Shown piece after piece: positions 17,311-26,067 of a DNA stretch of 64,000 bases. The stretch spans positions 310,001 to 374,000 of the forward strand of contig CAVXYA010000002.1 in assembly GCA_963765955.1 (NCBI GenBank), written 5' to 3'. The notes under the pieces were generated by a model that saw nothing but the letters and a program-made list of their open reading frames with translations, ran no database searches and was not told the origin of the DNA. Origin of the DNA: JAXDMK01 sp963765955 (lineage in GTDB: Bacteria; Actinomycetota; Acidimicrobiia; Acidimicrobiales; AC-14). Position 1 is the first letter of the stretch. Each line of letters begins with the position of its first letter. Position numbers and translations under genes: made by a program.

Positions 17311-17423
17311 CGTCAGTCCCTCAGCCCGTCGGCCCGTCAGGCCCCGACCCGCTGCGGCCCGACCCGTTGAGGCCAGGCCCGCGGAAGCTGGTGTCGTGGT
17401 GGAAGGCCCATGAGCAGAGCAGG

Positions 17424-17693
17424 CTAGCGCAGGCGACCGAAATCGCGACACCAATCCAGGTAGGCCACCACATCGGCGGCCGACGGCGGGCGGTCGGGGT
17501 CCCCGTAGGCGGTTTGCAGACGAAAGCGCAGGTACGAGGGGTCGGGTAGCGGCAATGGCGGCCACCGCCGCCACCACCCGGGACGGGCCAGACGAACCAC
17601 CTGGCGGACGGCCACCCCCCACAGCCGAGGTCGCAGGGCCACCGCCCAGGCGGCGCCGGCCAACCACCGAACCTGGTGACGCCCGGGAGTCAC
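17424..17693 (-). CDS. Small conserved hypothetical protein coupled to glucokinase
   Basis: GTG 17693 overlaps the stop of the ROK kinase as GTGA and gives 89 residues rich in Trp, Arg and Pro (VTPGRHQVRWLAGAAWAVALRP...). The C-terminus YLRFRLQTAYGDPDR and ADVVAYLDWCRDFGRLR looks like real, non-repetitive protein. No domain is recognised. The overlap implies translation together with the kinase. Confidence 0.7.
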   Translation of the reverse strand: MTPGRHQVRWLAGAAWAVALRPRLWGVAVRQVVRLARPGWWRRWPPLPLPDPSYLRFRLQTAYGDPDRPPSAADVVAYLDWCRDFGRLR

Positions 17694-18550
17694 CGGCGTC
17701 CGAGGCCCCGCCACCCGACCGCCCCTGCCCCCACCAGCGGTCCCTCGGCACCGAGAGCGGCGGGCACGACCCGCGTGCCTCGGGAGAACGCGAGGCAGCT
17801 CCGGGCGTCGACCTCGGACTGGGCCGCGGCGAAGAAGGGGGCGCCGAAGCCGAGGGCCACCGAGCCCCCGACCACGGCCAGGCGGAGGTCGAGGAGGTTG
17901 GCCACCGACGCCACCGCCCGTCCCACCAGCCGGCCGGTGCGCTCGACCACCTCGGGCCCGGCCTCGGCGGCCGGGCGCCCGGTGACCGCCTCGATGGCGG
18001 GCCCCGACGCCTCCGCCTCCAGGCAGCCCCGGCCGCCGCACCGGCAGGCCCGGCCCTCGGGCTCGACCACCAGATGGCCGACGTGGCCCGCGTTGCCGCC
18101 CCCGCCCTCCAGCAGCCGGCCTTGGAGGACGATGCCGCCACCCACGCCGGTCGACACGGTGATGCCGATGAAGTCGGGCTCGCCGGCGGCCGCCCCCCGC
18201 CACCCCTCGGCGAGAGCCAGGGCCTTGGCGTCGTTGTCGACGAAGGTGGCCAGGCCGGTGGCGTCCGCCAACCGGGCCCGCAGGGCGAAGTCCCGCCAGG
18301 CGGGGATGTTGAGGGGGGAGACCTCCTCGCCGCCGGAGGTCATGGGTCCCCCGCAGCCGACGCCGCACGCCATCACCTCGCCGTTGCCGCCCACCGACTC
18401 GGCCACCGCCATCACCACCGCGAAGAGGGCCTCGGGGTCGTCGGTGACCGGCGTGGCGGCGCGGGCCGAGGCCACCAGCGCCCCGGCCTCGTCCACCAGG
18501 CCGGCCGCCAGCTTGGTGCCCCCGATGTCGAGCGCCAGCACCACCTCCAC
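17690..18550 (-). CDS. ROK family glucokinase
   Basis: Cytoplasmic sugar kinase, most likely phosphorylating glucose with ATP. It starts VEVVLALDIGGTKLAAGLVD with the phosphate-binding loop, has VDNDAKALALAEGW with the catalytic Asp, GITVSTGVGGGIV, and the ROK zinc-binding signature GHVGHLVVEPEG with CRCGGRGCLEAEASG. About 286 residues, slightly short for the family. No DNA-binding domain is fused, so this is an enzyme and not a ROK repressor. Confidence 0.88.
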   Translation of the reverse strand: MEVVLALDIGGTKLAAGLVDEAGALVASARAATPVTDDPEALFAVVMAVAESVGGNGEVMACGVGCGGPMTSGGEEVSPLNIPAWRDFALRARLADATGLATFVDNDAKALALAEGWRGAAAGEPDFIGITVSTGVGGGIVLQGRLLEGGGGNAGHVGHLVVEPEGRACRCGGRGCLEAEASGPAIEAVTGRPAAEAGPEVVERTGRLVGRAVASVANLLDLRLAVVGGSVALGFGAPFFAAAQSEVDARSCLAFSRGTRVVPAALGAEGPLVGAGAVGWRGLGRR

Positions 18551-18598
18551 GCCGTGACACGCTACGGCGTCTCGTCAGGCAACCCGGGAGAGCCGAAC

Positions 18599-19033
18599 GT
18601 GAGCGACCAGTCCAGTCCCACCCGACCGAGCGAGGTCACCCACCAGCGGGGATGGTTCGACTCGCTCGCCGACCGGGTGTCGAACGCGGCTGCCTCATCC
18701 TGGTTCTTCGTGGGCCTCGTCGTGCTGGCGCTGGTGTGGCTGACGCTGGGCCCGGTGGCCGACTTCTCCCACCACTGGGTCGACACGATGCAGGTCGTGG
18801 GCACGGTGCTCACCCTGCTGCTGGTGGCGTTGCTGGAGAACGAGCAGTGGCGCAATGCCAAGGCCACCCAGCGCAAGCTCAACGCCCTGGCCGCGGCCCT
18901 GGCCCACCTCATGGCGTCCGACGAGAGCGCAGTCCGAGCACATCTCCGAGCTGGAGGCGGCGGTGGGCCTGGAGAAGCGGGAGAGCATCTCCGACTGACG
19001 TGCTCGGCGGGCGGCGTCCGGCCCGTTCCCTGA
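18599..19033 (+). CDS. Low-affinity iron permease family protein, C-terminus frame-disrupted
   Basis: GTG 18599 is preceded by GGGAG. Two membrane helices (ASSWFFVGLVVLALVWLTLG and TMQVVGTVLTLLLVALLE) followed by NEQWRNAKATQRKLN match the low-affinity iron permease family. After LAHLMASDE the reading turns Gly-rich and ends at 19033. In the +1 frame the sequence continues as AQSEHISELEAAVGLEKRES and stops at 18998, which is the coiled-coil tail expected for the family. One extra base near 18918-18932 explains the break. Transport of iron has not been proved for bacterial members. Confidence 0.75.
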   Translation: MSDQSSPTRPSEVTHQRGWFDSLADRVSNAAASSWFFVGLVVLALVWLTLGPVADFSHHWVDTMQVVGTVLTLLLVALLENEQWRNAKATQRKLNALAAALAHLMASDESAVRAHLRAGGGGGPGEAGEHLRLTCSAGGVRPVP

Positions 19034-19071
19034 CGCGTGGCCACCGGCGGTAACCTGACGTTTCCCCAGCC

Positions 19072-20043
19072 ATGTCCAGATCACGCGTCGCGGCCCGGGC
19101 CGTCCAGACCTTCTCCGAGAGCTTCGACGCGGTGGTGGCCAACGTGGCCACCGTCGTCCAGGGCAAGAACGAGGCCATACGCCTGGCTCTGCTGTGCCTG
19201 GTCGCCGAGGGCCACCTCCTGATCGAGGACGTGCCCGGCGTCGGCAAGACCAGCCTGGCCAAGGCCATCGCCGGCAGCCTCGACTGCTCCTGGCGGCGGA
19301 TCCAGTTCACGCCCGACCTGCTGCCGTCGGACGTCACCGGGGTGAGCGTCTACAACCGGGTGAACGGCAACTTCGAGTTCCGCCCCGGCGGCATCTTCGC
19401 CAACCTGGTGGTGGGCGACGAGATCAACCGGGCCTCGCCCAAGACCCAGTCCGCCCTGCTGGAGGCCATGGAGGAGCGCCAGGTCACCGTCGACGGCACC
19501 ACCTACGCCCTGCCGCCCCCCTTCATGGTGATCGCCACCCAGAACCCGGTGGAGCACGAGGGCACCTATCCCCTGCCCGAGAGCCAGCTCGACCGCTTCC
19601 TCATGCGCATCGGCATGGGCTACCCCGACCGGGCGGCCGAGATCGGGATCCTCGACACCCACGGTCGCACCGACCCCTCCGCGTCGCTGCGGCCGGTGGC
19701 ATCGGCGGCCGACGTCCAGACCATGACCGCCCTGGCCTCGGCCATCCACGTGGCCGCCAGCCTGAAGGGCTACATCGTCGACGTGGCCGCCGCCACCCGG
19801 GCCCACCCCCAGCTCGCCCTCGGCGTCTCGCCCCGTGCCGCCCTCGGCCTGCTCCGTGCCGCCCGGGCCCGGGCTGCGTCGACGGGGCGCGACTACGTGG
19901 TGCCCGACGACCTCAAGGCGCTGGCCCTGCCCGTGCTCGAGCACCGCCTGGCCCTCACCGGCGACGCCCAGCTCCGGGGCGTGAACCGGGGCGACGTGCT
20001 CCTCTCGGTGCTGAGCTCGGTCTCGGTCCCCGCGGCCCGGTGA
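19072..20043 (+). CDS. MoxR-family AAA+ ATPase
   Basis: Chaperone-like ATPase thought to activate partner proteins with von Willebrand-type or DUF58 domains. Walker A is DVPGVGKTSLAKAIAG, followed by RIQFTPDLLPSDVTG, Walker B region VVGDEINRASPKTQSALLEAM and sensor ATQNPVEHEGTYPLPESQLDRF, all classic MoxR. About 323 residues. It leads an operon with DUF58 and transglutaminase genes, an arrangement conserved in actinobacteria. Confidence 0.93.
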   Translation: MSRSRVAARAVQTFSESFDAVVANVATVVQGKNEAIRLALLCLVAEGHLLIEDVPGVGKTSLAKAIAGSLDCSWRRIQFTPDLLPSDVTGVSVYNRVNGNFEFRPGGIFANLVVGDEINRASPKTQSALLEAMEERQVTVDGTTYALPPPFMVIATQNPVEHEGTYPLPESQLDRFLMRIGMGYPDRAAEIGILDTHGRTDPSASLRPVASAADVQTMTALASAIHVAASLKGYIVDVAAATRAHPQLALGVSPRAALGLLRAARARAASTGRDYVVPDDLKALALPVLEHRLALTGDAQLRGVNRGDVLLSVLSSVSVPAAR

Positions 20044-20067
20044 ACACAACCCAGTGAGAGCAGCCTC

Positions 20068-21285
20068 GTGAGGGGGCTGCTCACCCGGCGGGGGTGGGGG
20101 GTGGCGATCGGAGCGGCGGTCCTGCTGTTGGCGGGGCGGGCCCTCGGCCTGGTCGAGCTGTACGTGCTGGCCGCGGGCAGCCTGGGCCTGCTGGTCGCAG
20201 GCACTGTGTACGTGCTCACCCGCCGGCTCGACCTGGAGGCGTCCCGGCAGCTCCACCCGCCCCGGGTCCACGCCGGCGACAACAGCCGGGTGGAGCTCTC
20301 CATCCGCAACCGCCGCCGCCGCCGCTCGCCCGTGCTCACCCTGCGCGACGCTCTCGCCGGCGGGCCCCGCCAGGCCCGCTTCCTGCTCCCGCCTCTCGCC
20401 CCCGGCCAGTCCGACCAGGCCAGCTACCGTCTGCCGGCCGACCGCCGGGGCGTGTTCGCCATCGGCCCCCTGGAGGCGGAGCGCACCGACCCCTTCGGGC
20501 TGGCCCGGCGGTCGTCGGCCATCGCCCCCGTCACCGAGCTCACCGTCTACCCCCGCATCGACAAGGTGCGGCCCCTGCCCGACAGCCCCGGGCGCGACCG
20601 CCACCACACCACGCCCCGGGCCGCGGCGGTGGGGCTCACCGGGGAGGACTTCTACGCCCTGCGGGCCTACGCCCAGGGCGACGACCTGCGCCGGGTGCAC
20701 TGGCCGTCGACCGCCCGCCGGGACGAGCTGATGATCCGCCAGAACGAGGTGCCGTGGCAGGGGCGGGCCATGGTCGTCCTCGACATCCGGGCCCGGATCC
20801 ACACCGACGCCTCCCTCGAGGCGGCGGTATCGGCCGCGGCCAGCGTGATCACCGCCTGCTGGCAGCACGGGTCGGTGGTGCGGCTGATCACCACCGACGG
20901 GGTGGACTCCGGCTTCGGCTCGGGCGCGGGACACCTGGAGGTGATCCTGGCCCGGCTGGCCGTCCTCGAGCCCACCGGCGCCGTCGACCTCGAGTCGCTC
21001 GGGCCCCAACGGGCCGTCGACGGGGCGGTGGCCGTCGTGACCACGACGTCCGTCGAGGCCGCCGAGCTCGAACGCCTCACCCGCCTCGGACGGGTCCCGT
21101 CGGCCGTCACCCTGGTGGCCTTCGAGGGACGGCGGTCGCGGCCGGAGGCCGGGCGCTGGCCCGCCATCGGCCACGTCGTGTCCGTCGGGCCCGATCGGCA
21201 GTTCGCATCGGCGTGGGACGCCACCCTCTCCTTGGGCGCCTCCAGCCTCCGCCGGGCGGCCGCCGACCGGGCCGTTAGGCGATGA
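20068..21285 (+). CDS. DUF58 domain protein (MoxR partner)
   Basis: Two N-terminal hydrophobic stretches are followed by a soluble domain. GPLEAERTDPFGLARR and the later GEDFYALRAYAQGDDLRRVHW are the DUF58 hallmarks, and the C-terminal part resembles a von Willebrand A fold (VVLDIRARIHTD). Such proteins pair with MoxR ATPases; function unknown but envelope-related by context. GTG 20068, about 405 residues, 24 bases after the MoxR gene. Confidence 0.88.
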   Translation: MRGLLTRRGWGVAIGAAVLLLAGRALGLVELYVLAAGSLGLLVAGTVYVLTRRLDLEASRQLHPPRVHAGDNSRVELSIRNRRRRRSPVLTLRDALAGGPRQARFLLPPLAPGQSDQASYRLPADRRGVFAIGPLEAERTDPFGLARRSSAIAPVTELTVYPRIDKVRPLPDSPGRDRHHTTPRAAAVGLTGEDFYALRAYAQGDDLRRVHWPSTARRDELMIRQNEVPWQGRAMVVLDIRARIHTDASLEAAVSAAASVITACWQHGSVVRLITTDGVDSGFGSGAGHLEVILARLAVLEPTGAVDLESLGPQRAVDGAVAVVTTTSVEAAELERLTRLGRVPSAVTLVAFEGRRSRPEAGRWPAIGHVVSVGPDRQFASAWDATLSLGASSLRRAAADRAVRR

Positions 21286-21295
21286 GGACCCCGAA

Positions 21296-23635
21296 ATGAG
21301 GACGATGCACCGGCCGCCCGAGGCGGCCCCGGTGGGCTCTCCCGGCGGGAGCCGTCGACCCCCGGCCGCCGCCACCGGACGAATGGCGGCCCTCGCCCCG
21401 GCGCTGGCCGAGCTGTCGCTGGCGGGTGTCACCATTGCCGCCGTCGTCGGGCTCACCCGCCTGTTCGCCGACGGGTCGTTCCTGCCCGCGGTCATAGGGG
21501 CGGCCTTCGCCAGCCACGTCGTCGCCAGCATCACCCGCCGCCGGGGGCTGAACCCGCTGGTGGCGGCGGTCGTCTCCGGCGTCGGCCTGGTCCTGTACGT
21601 GGCCTGGGTGATCGAGCCCCACACGACCACGATGGGCATCCCCGGCGGGTCCACCTGGAGCGCCGTCACCGCCGACCTGCGCACCGCCTGGGACCGTTTC
21701 GGGGCGGTGCTGGCCCCCGCGCCCGTGACTCGGGGCTTCATCCTGGCCGGGGCGGTGGGGGCGTGGCTGGCGGCGTGGCTGGGCGACCTGTTCGCCTTCC
21801 GGGTGCGGGCCCGGTTCGAGGCCGTGATCCCGTCGTTCACGGTCTTCCTGTTCGGGGCCCTGCTCGGCGCCGACCGCCACCGCGTCGGGCTCAGTGCCCT
21901 CTACCTGGCCGCCGTCCTCGCCTTCGTCGTGCTGGCCGACGCCGGCACCCGCTCCACCTCGGGCTCGTGGTTCGGCACCCGGGGGGCCCAGGGCGACGGC
22001 GCCGTGCTGCGGGCGGCGGCGGTGATGGGGCTGGTGGCGGTGGTGGCCGGGATGACGGTCGGGCCCCGCCTGCCCGGCGCCCAGTCCTCCGGCCTCTTCG
22101 GCATCGGCGAGGAGCCCGGGTCGCGGGGATCGGCCCGGGTCACCGTCAGCCCCCTGGTCGACATCCGGGGCCGGCTGGTGAACCCGTCGGGCGCTGAGGT
22201 CTTCACCGTCGGCAGCCCCGCCCCCGCCTACTGGCGGCTGACGTCGCTCGACCGCTTCGACGGCTCGATCTGGTCGTCCCGGGGCAGCTACCAGCGGGCT
22301 CGGGGCTCGCTGCCCGACGGCATCGTCACCAGCGGGCCCCAGGAGCCCCTCGTCCAGGACTTCACCATCGGCGCCCTGTCCGCCATCTGGCTGCCGGCCG
22401 CCTTCCGTCCCGAGCGGGTCGCCGCCCCCGTGGGCGGCGAGGTCCCCGGCCTGCGCTACGAGCGCGATTCGGGCAGCCTGCTCACCGACCGCGACACGGC
22501 CGACGGCCTCCGCTACACGGTGGAATCGGCGCTGCCCACCCTCACCGCGGCGGGGCTGGCGTCGGCCCCCGGGGGCGTCCCCGACGACGTGGCCGAGCGC
22601 TACCTGGCCCTCCCCCAGACCTTCCCGCCGTCGGTGACGGCCCAGGCCCAAGCGGTGACGGCCGACCAGGCCACGCCCTACGCCAAGGCCCGGGCCCTGC
22701 AGGACTGGTTCCGCGACAACTTCACCTACAGCCTCGACGTGCCCCCCGGCCACGACGACGACGCCATCGTCCGCTTCCTCCAGGACCGGGTGGGGTACTG
22801 CGAGCAGTTCGCGGGCAGCTACGCGGCGATGGCCCGGGCCGTCGGGCTCCCGTCCCGGGTGGCGGTCGGGTTCACCCCCGGCGCCCTCGGGGGCGACGGT
22901 CGCTACCACGTGACCGACCACGAGGCCCACGCCTGGCCCGAGGTGTACATCGCCGGCTACGGGTGGGTGGCGTTCGAGCCCACGCCCGGGCGGGGCCAGC
23001 CGGGGGCGGAGGACTACACCGACGTGGCCCCGGCCGAGGCGGAGGCTCCCCCCACCCCGGCCACGACCGTGCCGGGGGCGGCGGCGGAGGGGCCAGGGGC
23101 CACCACGCCACCGGCGCCCGCGGAACCCCAGGCCACCGATCAGGCGGTGGTCGACGAGCCGGGACCGTCGGTCGCCAGCCGCCTGTTGCGGGCCATCCTG
23201 GTGCTGCTGCTCCTGCTTCCGGTGGTGGCGGTGGTCGCCGTCCCCCTGCTCCGCCAGGCCGTCCGCCGCCGGCGCCGGCTGGCCGCCACCACGCCGTCCC
23301 AACGGGTGCTGGTGGCCTGGGACGAGGCCGAGGAGGACCTGGCCGCCACCGGCCTGGGCCAGCAGCGCTGGGAGACGGCCGCCGAGTACAGCGCACGCGT
23401 CGGGCCGGTCGGAGGCGAGACCGTGTGGCGCAGCCTGGGCGTGCTCACCAGGGATGCCGAGGCGGCGGCCTGGTCGGGCGGGGGCGTCGGGCCGGAGGTG
23501 GCCGTCCGGGCCGAGGAGACGGCCGCCGCCCTCGGCGAGGCGCTGCGGGCCGACGCCACGCCCCTCCGCCGGGCCACCTGGGCCCTCGACCCCCGGCCCC
23601 TGCTCCGCAATCGCAACCGCAGCCGCCGCCGCTGA
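21296..23635 (+). CDS. TgpA-like membrane transglutaminase-domain protein
   Basis: A multi-span N-terminal region (about residues 35-270) is followed by an extracytoplasmic transglutaminase-like domain: catalytic Cys in GYCEQFAGSYAAMARA, His in DHEAHAWPEVYIAGYG and Asp-type segment VAFEPTPGRGQPG. A Pro/Ala linker, a late helix (LLRAILVLLLLLPVVAVVAVP) and a cytoplasmic tail with DUF4129-like features follow. About 779 residues. ATG 21296 has GAGGA upstream. With MoxR and DUF58 it forms a conserved operon presumed to act on the envelope. Confidence 0.9.
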   Translation: MRTMHRPPEAAPVGSPGGSRRPPAAATGRMAALAPALAELSLAGVTIAAVVGLTRLFADGSFLPAVIGAAFASHVVASITRRRGLNPLVAAVVSGVGLVLYVAWVIEPHTTTMGIPGGSTWSAVTADLRTAWDRFGAVLAPAPVTRGFILAGAVGAWLAAWLGDLFAFRVRARFEAVIPSFTVFLFGALLGADRHRVGLSALYLAAVLAFVVLADAGTRSTSGSWFGTRGAQGDGAVLRAAAVMGLVAVVAGMTVGPRLPGAQSSGLFGIGEEPGSRGSARVTVSPLVDIRGRLVNPSGAEVFTVGSPAPAYWRLTSLDRFDGSIWSSRGSYQRARGSLPDGIVTSGPQEPLVQDFTIGALSAIWLPAAFRPERVAAPVGGEVPGLRYERDSGSLLTDRDTADGLRYTVESALPTLTAAGLASAPGGVPDDVAERYLALPQTFPPSVTAQAQAVTADQATPYAKARALQDWFRDNFTYSLDVPPGHDDDAIVRFLQDRVGYCEQFAGSYAAMARAVGLPSRVAVGFTPGALGGDGRYHVTDHEAHAWPEVYIAGYGWVAFEPTPGRGQPGAEDYTDVAPAEAEAPPTPATTVPGAAAEGPGATTPPAPAEPQATDQAVVDEPGPSVASRLLRAILVLLLLLPVVAVVAVPLLRQAVRRRRRLAATTPSQRVLVAWDEAEEDLAATGLGQQRWETAAEYSARVGPVGGETVWRSLGVLTRDAEAAAWSGGGVGPEVAVRAEETAAALGEALRADATPLRRATWALDPRPLLRNRNRSRRR

Positions 23636-23669
23636 CCGGCTTTGACCGGCGCAGCTCAGCGGCGCTCGG

Positions 23670-24140
23670 TCAGCCCCTGACCTGCTGGGACAGGTAGAAC
23701 GGCTCGCCCAGCTGCTTCACCAGCTCGAGCTGGGTCTCCAGCCAGTCGGCGTGCTCCTCCTCGCCGGACAGGATCTCCTCCAGCAGCTGGCGGCTGCCGT
23801 TGTCGCCCTCCCGCTCGCACAGCTCGACCCCGGCCTGGAGACGGGCGATGGCCTCGGTCTCGAGGGCCAGGGCGAGGGTGAGCTTCTCCACCACCGTCTC
23901 CCCCACCTGGACCGTGCCCAGGCGCTGGAGGTTGGGCACGCCGTCGAGGTAGAGGATGCGCTCGATGAGCGCGTCGGCGTCCTTCATCTCGTCGATGGAG
24001 TCGGCCTTGATGTGCTCGGCCAGGTGGTCAAAGCCCCAGTTGGCGCACATCTTGGCGTCGATGAAGTACTGGTTGATGGCCGTCAGCTCGGCCGTGAGGA
24101 CGTCGTTGAGGACTTCGAGAACTGCGGGCTTGCCCTGCAC
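23670..24140 (-). CDS. bfr: Bacterioferritin
   Basis: Haem-binding ferritin that oxidises and stores iron in a 24-subunit shell. The start MQGKPAVLEVLNDVLTAEL is typical. Met52, the haem ligand, is present in DEMKDADALIERILYLDG. Of the usual ferroxidase ligands Glu18, Glu51, Glu94, Glu127 and His130 are in place, but position 54, normally His, is Asp. About 156 residues. It lies downstream of a bacterioferritin-associated ferredoxin gene and a putative iron box, consistent with iron-dependent control. Confidence 0.95.
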   Translation of the reverse strand: MQGKPAVLEVLNDVLTAELTAINQYFIDAKMCANWGFDHLAEHIKADSIDEMKDADALIERILYLDGVPNLQRLGTVQVGETVVEKLTLALALETEAIARLQAGVELCEREGDNGSRQLLEEILSGEEEHADWLETQLELVKQLGEPFYLSQQVRG

Positions 24141-24175
24141 GGCTTACCTCCGTGGATTCGACGGTAAAGGCGATA

Positions 24176-24547
24176 CTAAAGGGGCCGGGTGACCACTCCG
24201 ACGGGGGCGCCGGCATCGCTCGGGGCGCCGGTGACGCACGGGCCGCAGGCTGCGTCTTCGAGCCCGGCCACGCATATCGGCTCCCCCGTCGTCCCCACCG
24301 TCTGGGCGCAGTTCGCCGAACAGGTGGATTCGAGGATCCCCCGGCCGCAATCGAGGGTGGCGGCGGCGGTGCAGACCGGGTCGGTGCCCATGCACTCCCG
24401 CAGCAGGCGCCGCAGCGAAGGAAGACAGCCGCCGCACCCGGTGCCGGCGCCGCACGTGGCCCGCACCGCGGAGACGGTGGTGGCGCCCGCCGCCACCACC
24501 TCCCGGACCGACCGCTCGGTGACGGCCCGGCACAGGCAGGCGTACAT
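24176..24547 (-). CDS. bfd: Bacterioferritin-associated ferredoxin (BFD-like) with Cys-rich tail
   Basis: The first 55 residues are a BFD-type [2Fe-2S] domain: MYACLCRAVTERSVREVV gives the CxC pair and GAGTGCGGCLPSLRRLL the CxxC pair. BFD donates electrons for release of iron from bacterioferritin, whose gene starts 35 bases downstream. Beyond residue 55 a further 68 residues contain eight cysteines (for example STCSANCAQ and ACGPCVTG), which the usual 60-75 residue BFD lacks. The tail has no recognised homology. Confidence 0.85.
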   Translation of the reverse strand: MYACLCRAVTERSVREVVAAGATTVSAVRATCGAGTGCGGCLPSLRRLLRECMGTDPVCTAAATLDCGRGILESTCSANCAQTVGTTGEPICVAGLEDAACGPCVTGAPSDAGAPVGVVTRPL

Positions 24548-24554
24548 CGGCCCC

Positions 24555-24839
24555 TCAGCCCTCGACCGGGGTCGGGGTCGGGGCCTGGTGTCGGTCGTCG
24601 CGAACGACGTAGGGGCAGCCGGACCGGATAAGGGTGTTCGCCCAGCGCAGAGGCACCTGCCGGATGACCGGGAAACGATGGGCGATCCCCGCCACCTCGG
24701 CCTTGACGCCGCTGTTGGAGACGGAGATCTTCACGAACCGGACCCGGCGCATCCCGAGCTCGGGGACGATGCTGGCGGGGACGACCGTGGCCGCTGCCGG
24801 TTCGGCCTGGGCGGTGGCGGAAGCAGGCTGAGGGGCCAC
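24555..24839 (-). CDS. Hypothetical protein, first gene of the bfd-bfr unit
   Basis: From GTG 24839 the frame gives about 94 residues; a TTG at 24875 would add twelve. The N-terminus is Ala/Pro-rich, the centre MRRVRFVKISVSNSGVKAEVAGIAHRFP is regular alternating beta-like sequence, and the end is VRDDRHQAPTPTPVEG. I recognise no domain. It ends seven bases before bfd and lies downstream of the iron-box-like palindrome, so a link to iron handling is suggested by position only. Confidence 0.6.
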   Translation of the reverse strand: MAPQPASATAQAEPAAATVVPASIVPELGMRRVRFVKISVSNSGVKAEVAGIAHRFPVIRQVPLRWANTLIRSGCPYVVRDDRHQAPTPTPVEG

Positions 24840-24884
24840 GAAGTGAACCCTAACCCCGACACTTGGCCGTTGCAACAGAAGAAC

Positions 24885-24898
24885 TTAGGACTTCCTAA
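24885..24898 (-). promoter_or_regulatory. Iron-box-like palindrome TTAGG-N4-CCTAA before the bfd-bfr unit
   Basis: TTAGGACTTCCTAA is the outer pattern found inside the DtxR/IdeR consensus. It lies 46 bases upstream of the first gene of the hypothetical-bfd-bfr series. IdeR is known to act on bacterioferritin genes in mycobacteria. Only the inner 14 bases match the longer 19-bp consensus. Confidence 0.55.
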
Positions 24899-25420
24899 CT
24901 ACGCTGCCGGTGGCGGGGAAGGGTCGACGTCGTAGACCTCGTCCGCCGGCCGGGCCAGCAGGCGGTAGGCCATCAGCTGCTTGAGGACCACCAGATGGGC
25001 GTCCTCGGCGGCCGTCCGTTCCTCCTTCCGGCTGAGGGCGACGAACTCGTCGGTGACGTAGCCATCGCGGATGGTGAGGGTGACGCTCCGGCCCCGGTAC
25101 GAGAGGCGGAAGACGTAGCGCTCCATGGTGGGGCCCCGCTCGGGACGGGCCAGTGAGGGATCGACCACGTACCGCCCGCCGGTGGTCGTGCGCAGGACCA
25201 TCTCGAAGGCGTCCCTGGCACCCGGGCCCCCGAACGACGTCTCGATCGAGACCTGCCGGCGTTCGACAGGCCCATCGTCGGCCAGCAGGGGCAGGGCCCG
25301 TTCCATCACCTTGTAGGCGTGGGCCACCCCGCCCGGGGAGTCCGAGCCGTGGTACTTCATGAGCTCGCCGAACGAGTAGGCGATGCCCTGGCCCTCCTCG
25401 GCGACCTCGATCCCTGTCAT
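24899..25420 (-). CDS. Hypothetical protein of a three-gene overlapping cassette
   Basis: About 173 residues starting at ATG 25420, which overlaps the stop of the preceding gene as ATGA. Conserved-looking stretches are ELMKYHGSDSPGGVAHAYKV, VSIETSFGGPGARDAFEM and RYVFRLSYRGRSVTLTIRDG. The His-Gly...Gly-Gly-Val-Ala motif is loosely reminiscent of FmdE-like folds, but I would not assign it. The last residues are Pro-rich. No signal peptide or membrane segment. It must act with the two genes before it, given the tight overlaps. Confidence 0.7.
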   Translation of the reverse strand: MTGIEVAEEGQGIAYSFGELMKYHGSDSPGGVAHAYKVMERALPLLADDGPVERRQVSIETSFGGPGARDAFEMVLRTTTGGRYVVDPSLARPERGPTMERYVFRLSYRGRSVTLTIRDGYVTDEFVALSRKEERTAAEDAHLVVLKQLMAYRLLARPADEVYDVDPSPPPAA

Positions 25421-26067
25421 CGGGATGGGAGGCGGCCGTCGGTGGTGAGCGCGCCCTCGGCCAGCCAGGGCAGGAAGCCGTCGAGGAAGCGCTCGGTAGC
25501 GGGCATGAAGTAGGACCCGAAGTGCGACATCGGGTCGAGGGTCGCGACCACCAGGGTCCCCGGCGCGCTGACTCGGTCGACGTAGAGCACTGCTCCCCCA
25601 TCATCGTGGGTGATCAGCAGCTCCGCCCCCGCGGGCGGGCGCAGGACGCCGTGGTGGTGCCAGGTGGCGTCCTCCAGGGTGAGGTGCCGCCACAGGTCGT
25701 GGTCGGGGAGGTGGGCGTGGAGGCCGCTGGTGGCGTGCGGGTCGAGCCACCACCAGTAGTTGGTGGGCGTAGGGGTCCAGTCGATGCCCGGCAGCCACTC
25801 CCGGGGGTGCTCGCCGTACACCGACTGCTCGCCGAAGACCACGACCGTCCGCCCCGCCTCCAGCGCCTCCATCAGACGGGGCCGGGCGGCATGGAGCTTC
25901 CCCGCGTGAAGGCGCTCGGGCACGATCACCACGTCGTGGTCGGAAAGATCCGTGTCGGGGACGTCGGGGAGGTAGATGGTTCCCGCCAGCCACGTGGCGT
26001 ACTTGGGCTCGTGAAGGGCCCGGTGGTGGGCCGCCGACCCTCCGTAGACGGCGATGACATCCCTCAC
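25417..26067 (-). CDS. Hypothetical protein, amidotransferase-like Rossmann fold (cassette gene 2)
   Basis: About 216 residues from GTG 26067, overlapping the previous stop. It opens MRDVIAVYGGSAAHHRAL and contains LSDHDVVIVPERLH, LEAGRTVVVFGEQSVYG, a Trp-rich stretch TPTNYWWWLDPHA and ATLDPMSHFGSYFMPATERF. The alternation of short beta strands and helices with VVVFGE suggests a class I glutamine-amidotransferase-like or ThuA-like fold, without an evident nucleophile Cys. It resembles the next gene upstream in layout, so the two may be distant paralogues. Confidence 0.7.
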   Translation of the reverse strand: MRDVIAVYGGSAAHHRALHEPKYATWLAGTIYLPDVPDTDLSDHDVVIVPERLHAGKLHAARPRLMEALEAGRTVVVFGEQSVYGEHPREWLPGIDWTPTPTNYWWWLDPHATSGLHAHLPDHDLWRHLTLEDATWHHHGVLRPPAGAELLITHDDGGAVLYVDRVSAPGTLVVATLDPMSHFGSYFMPATERFLDGFLPWLAEGALTTDGRLPSR

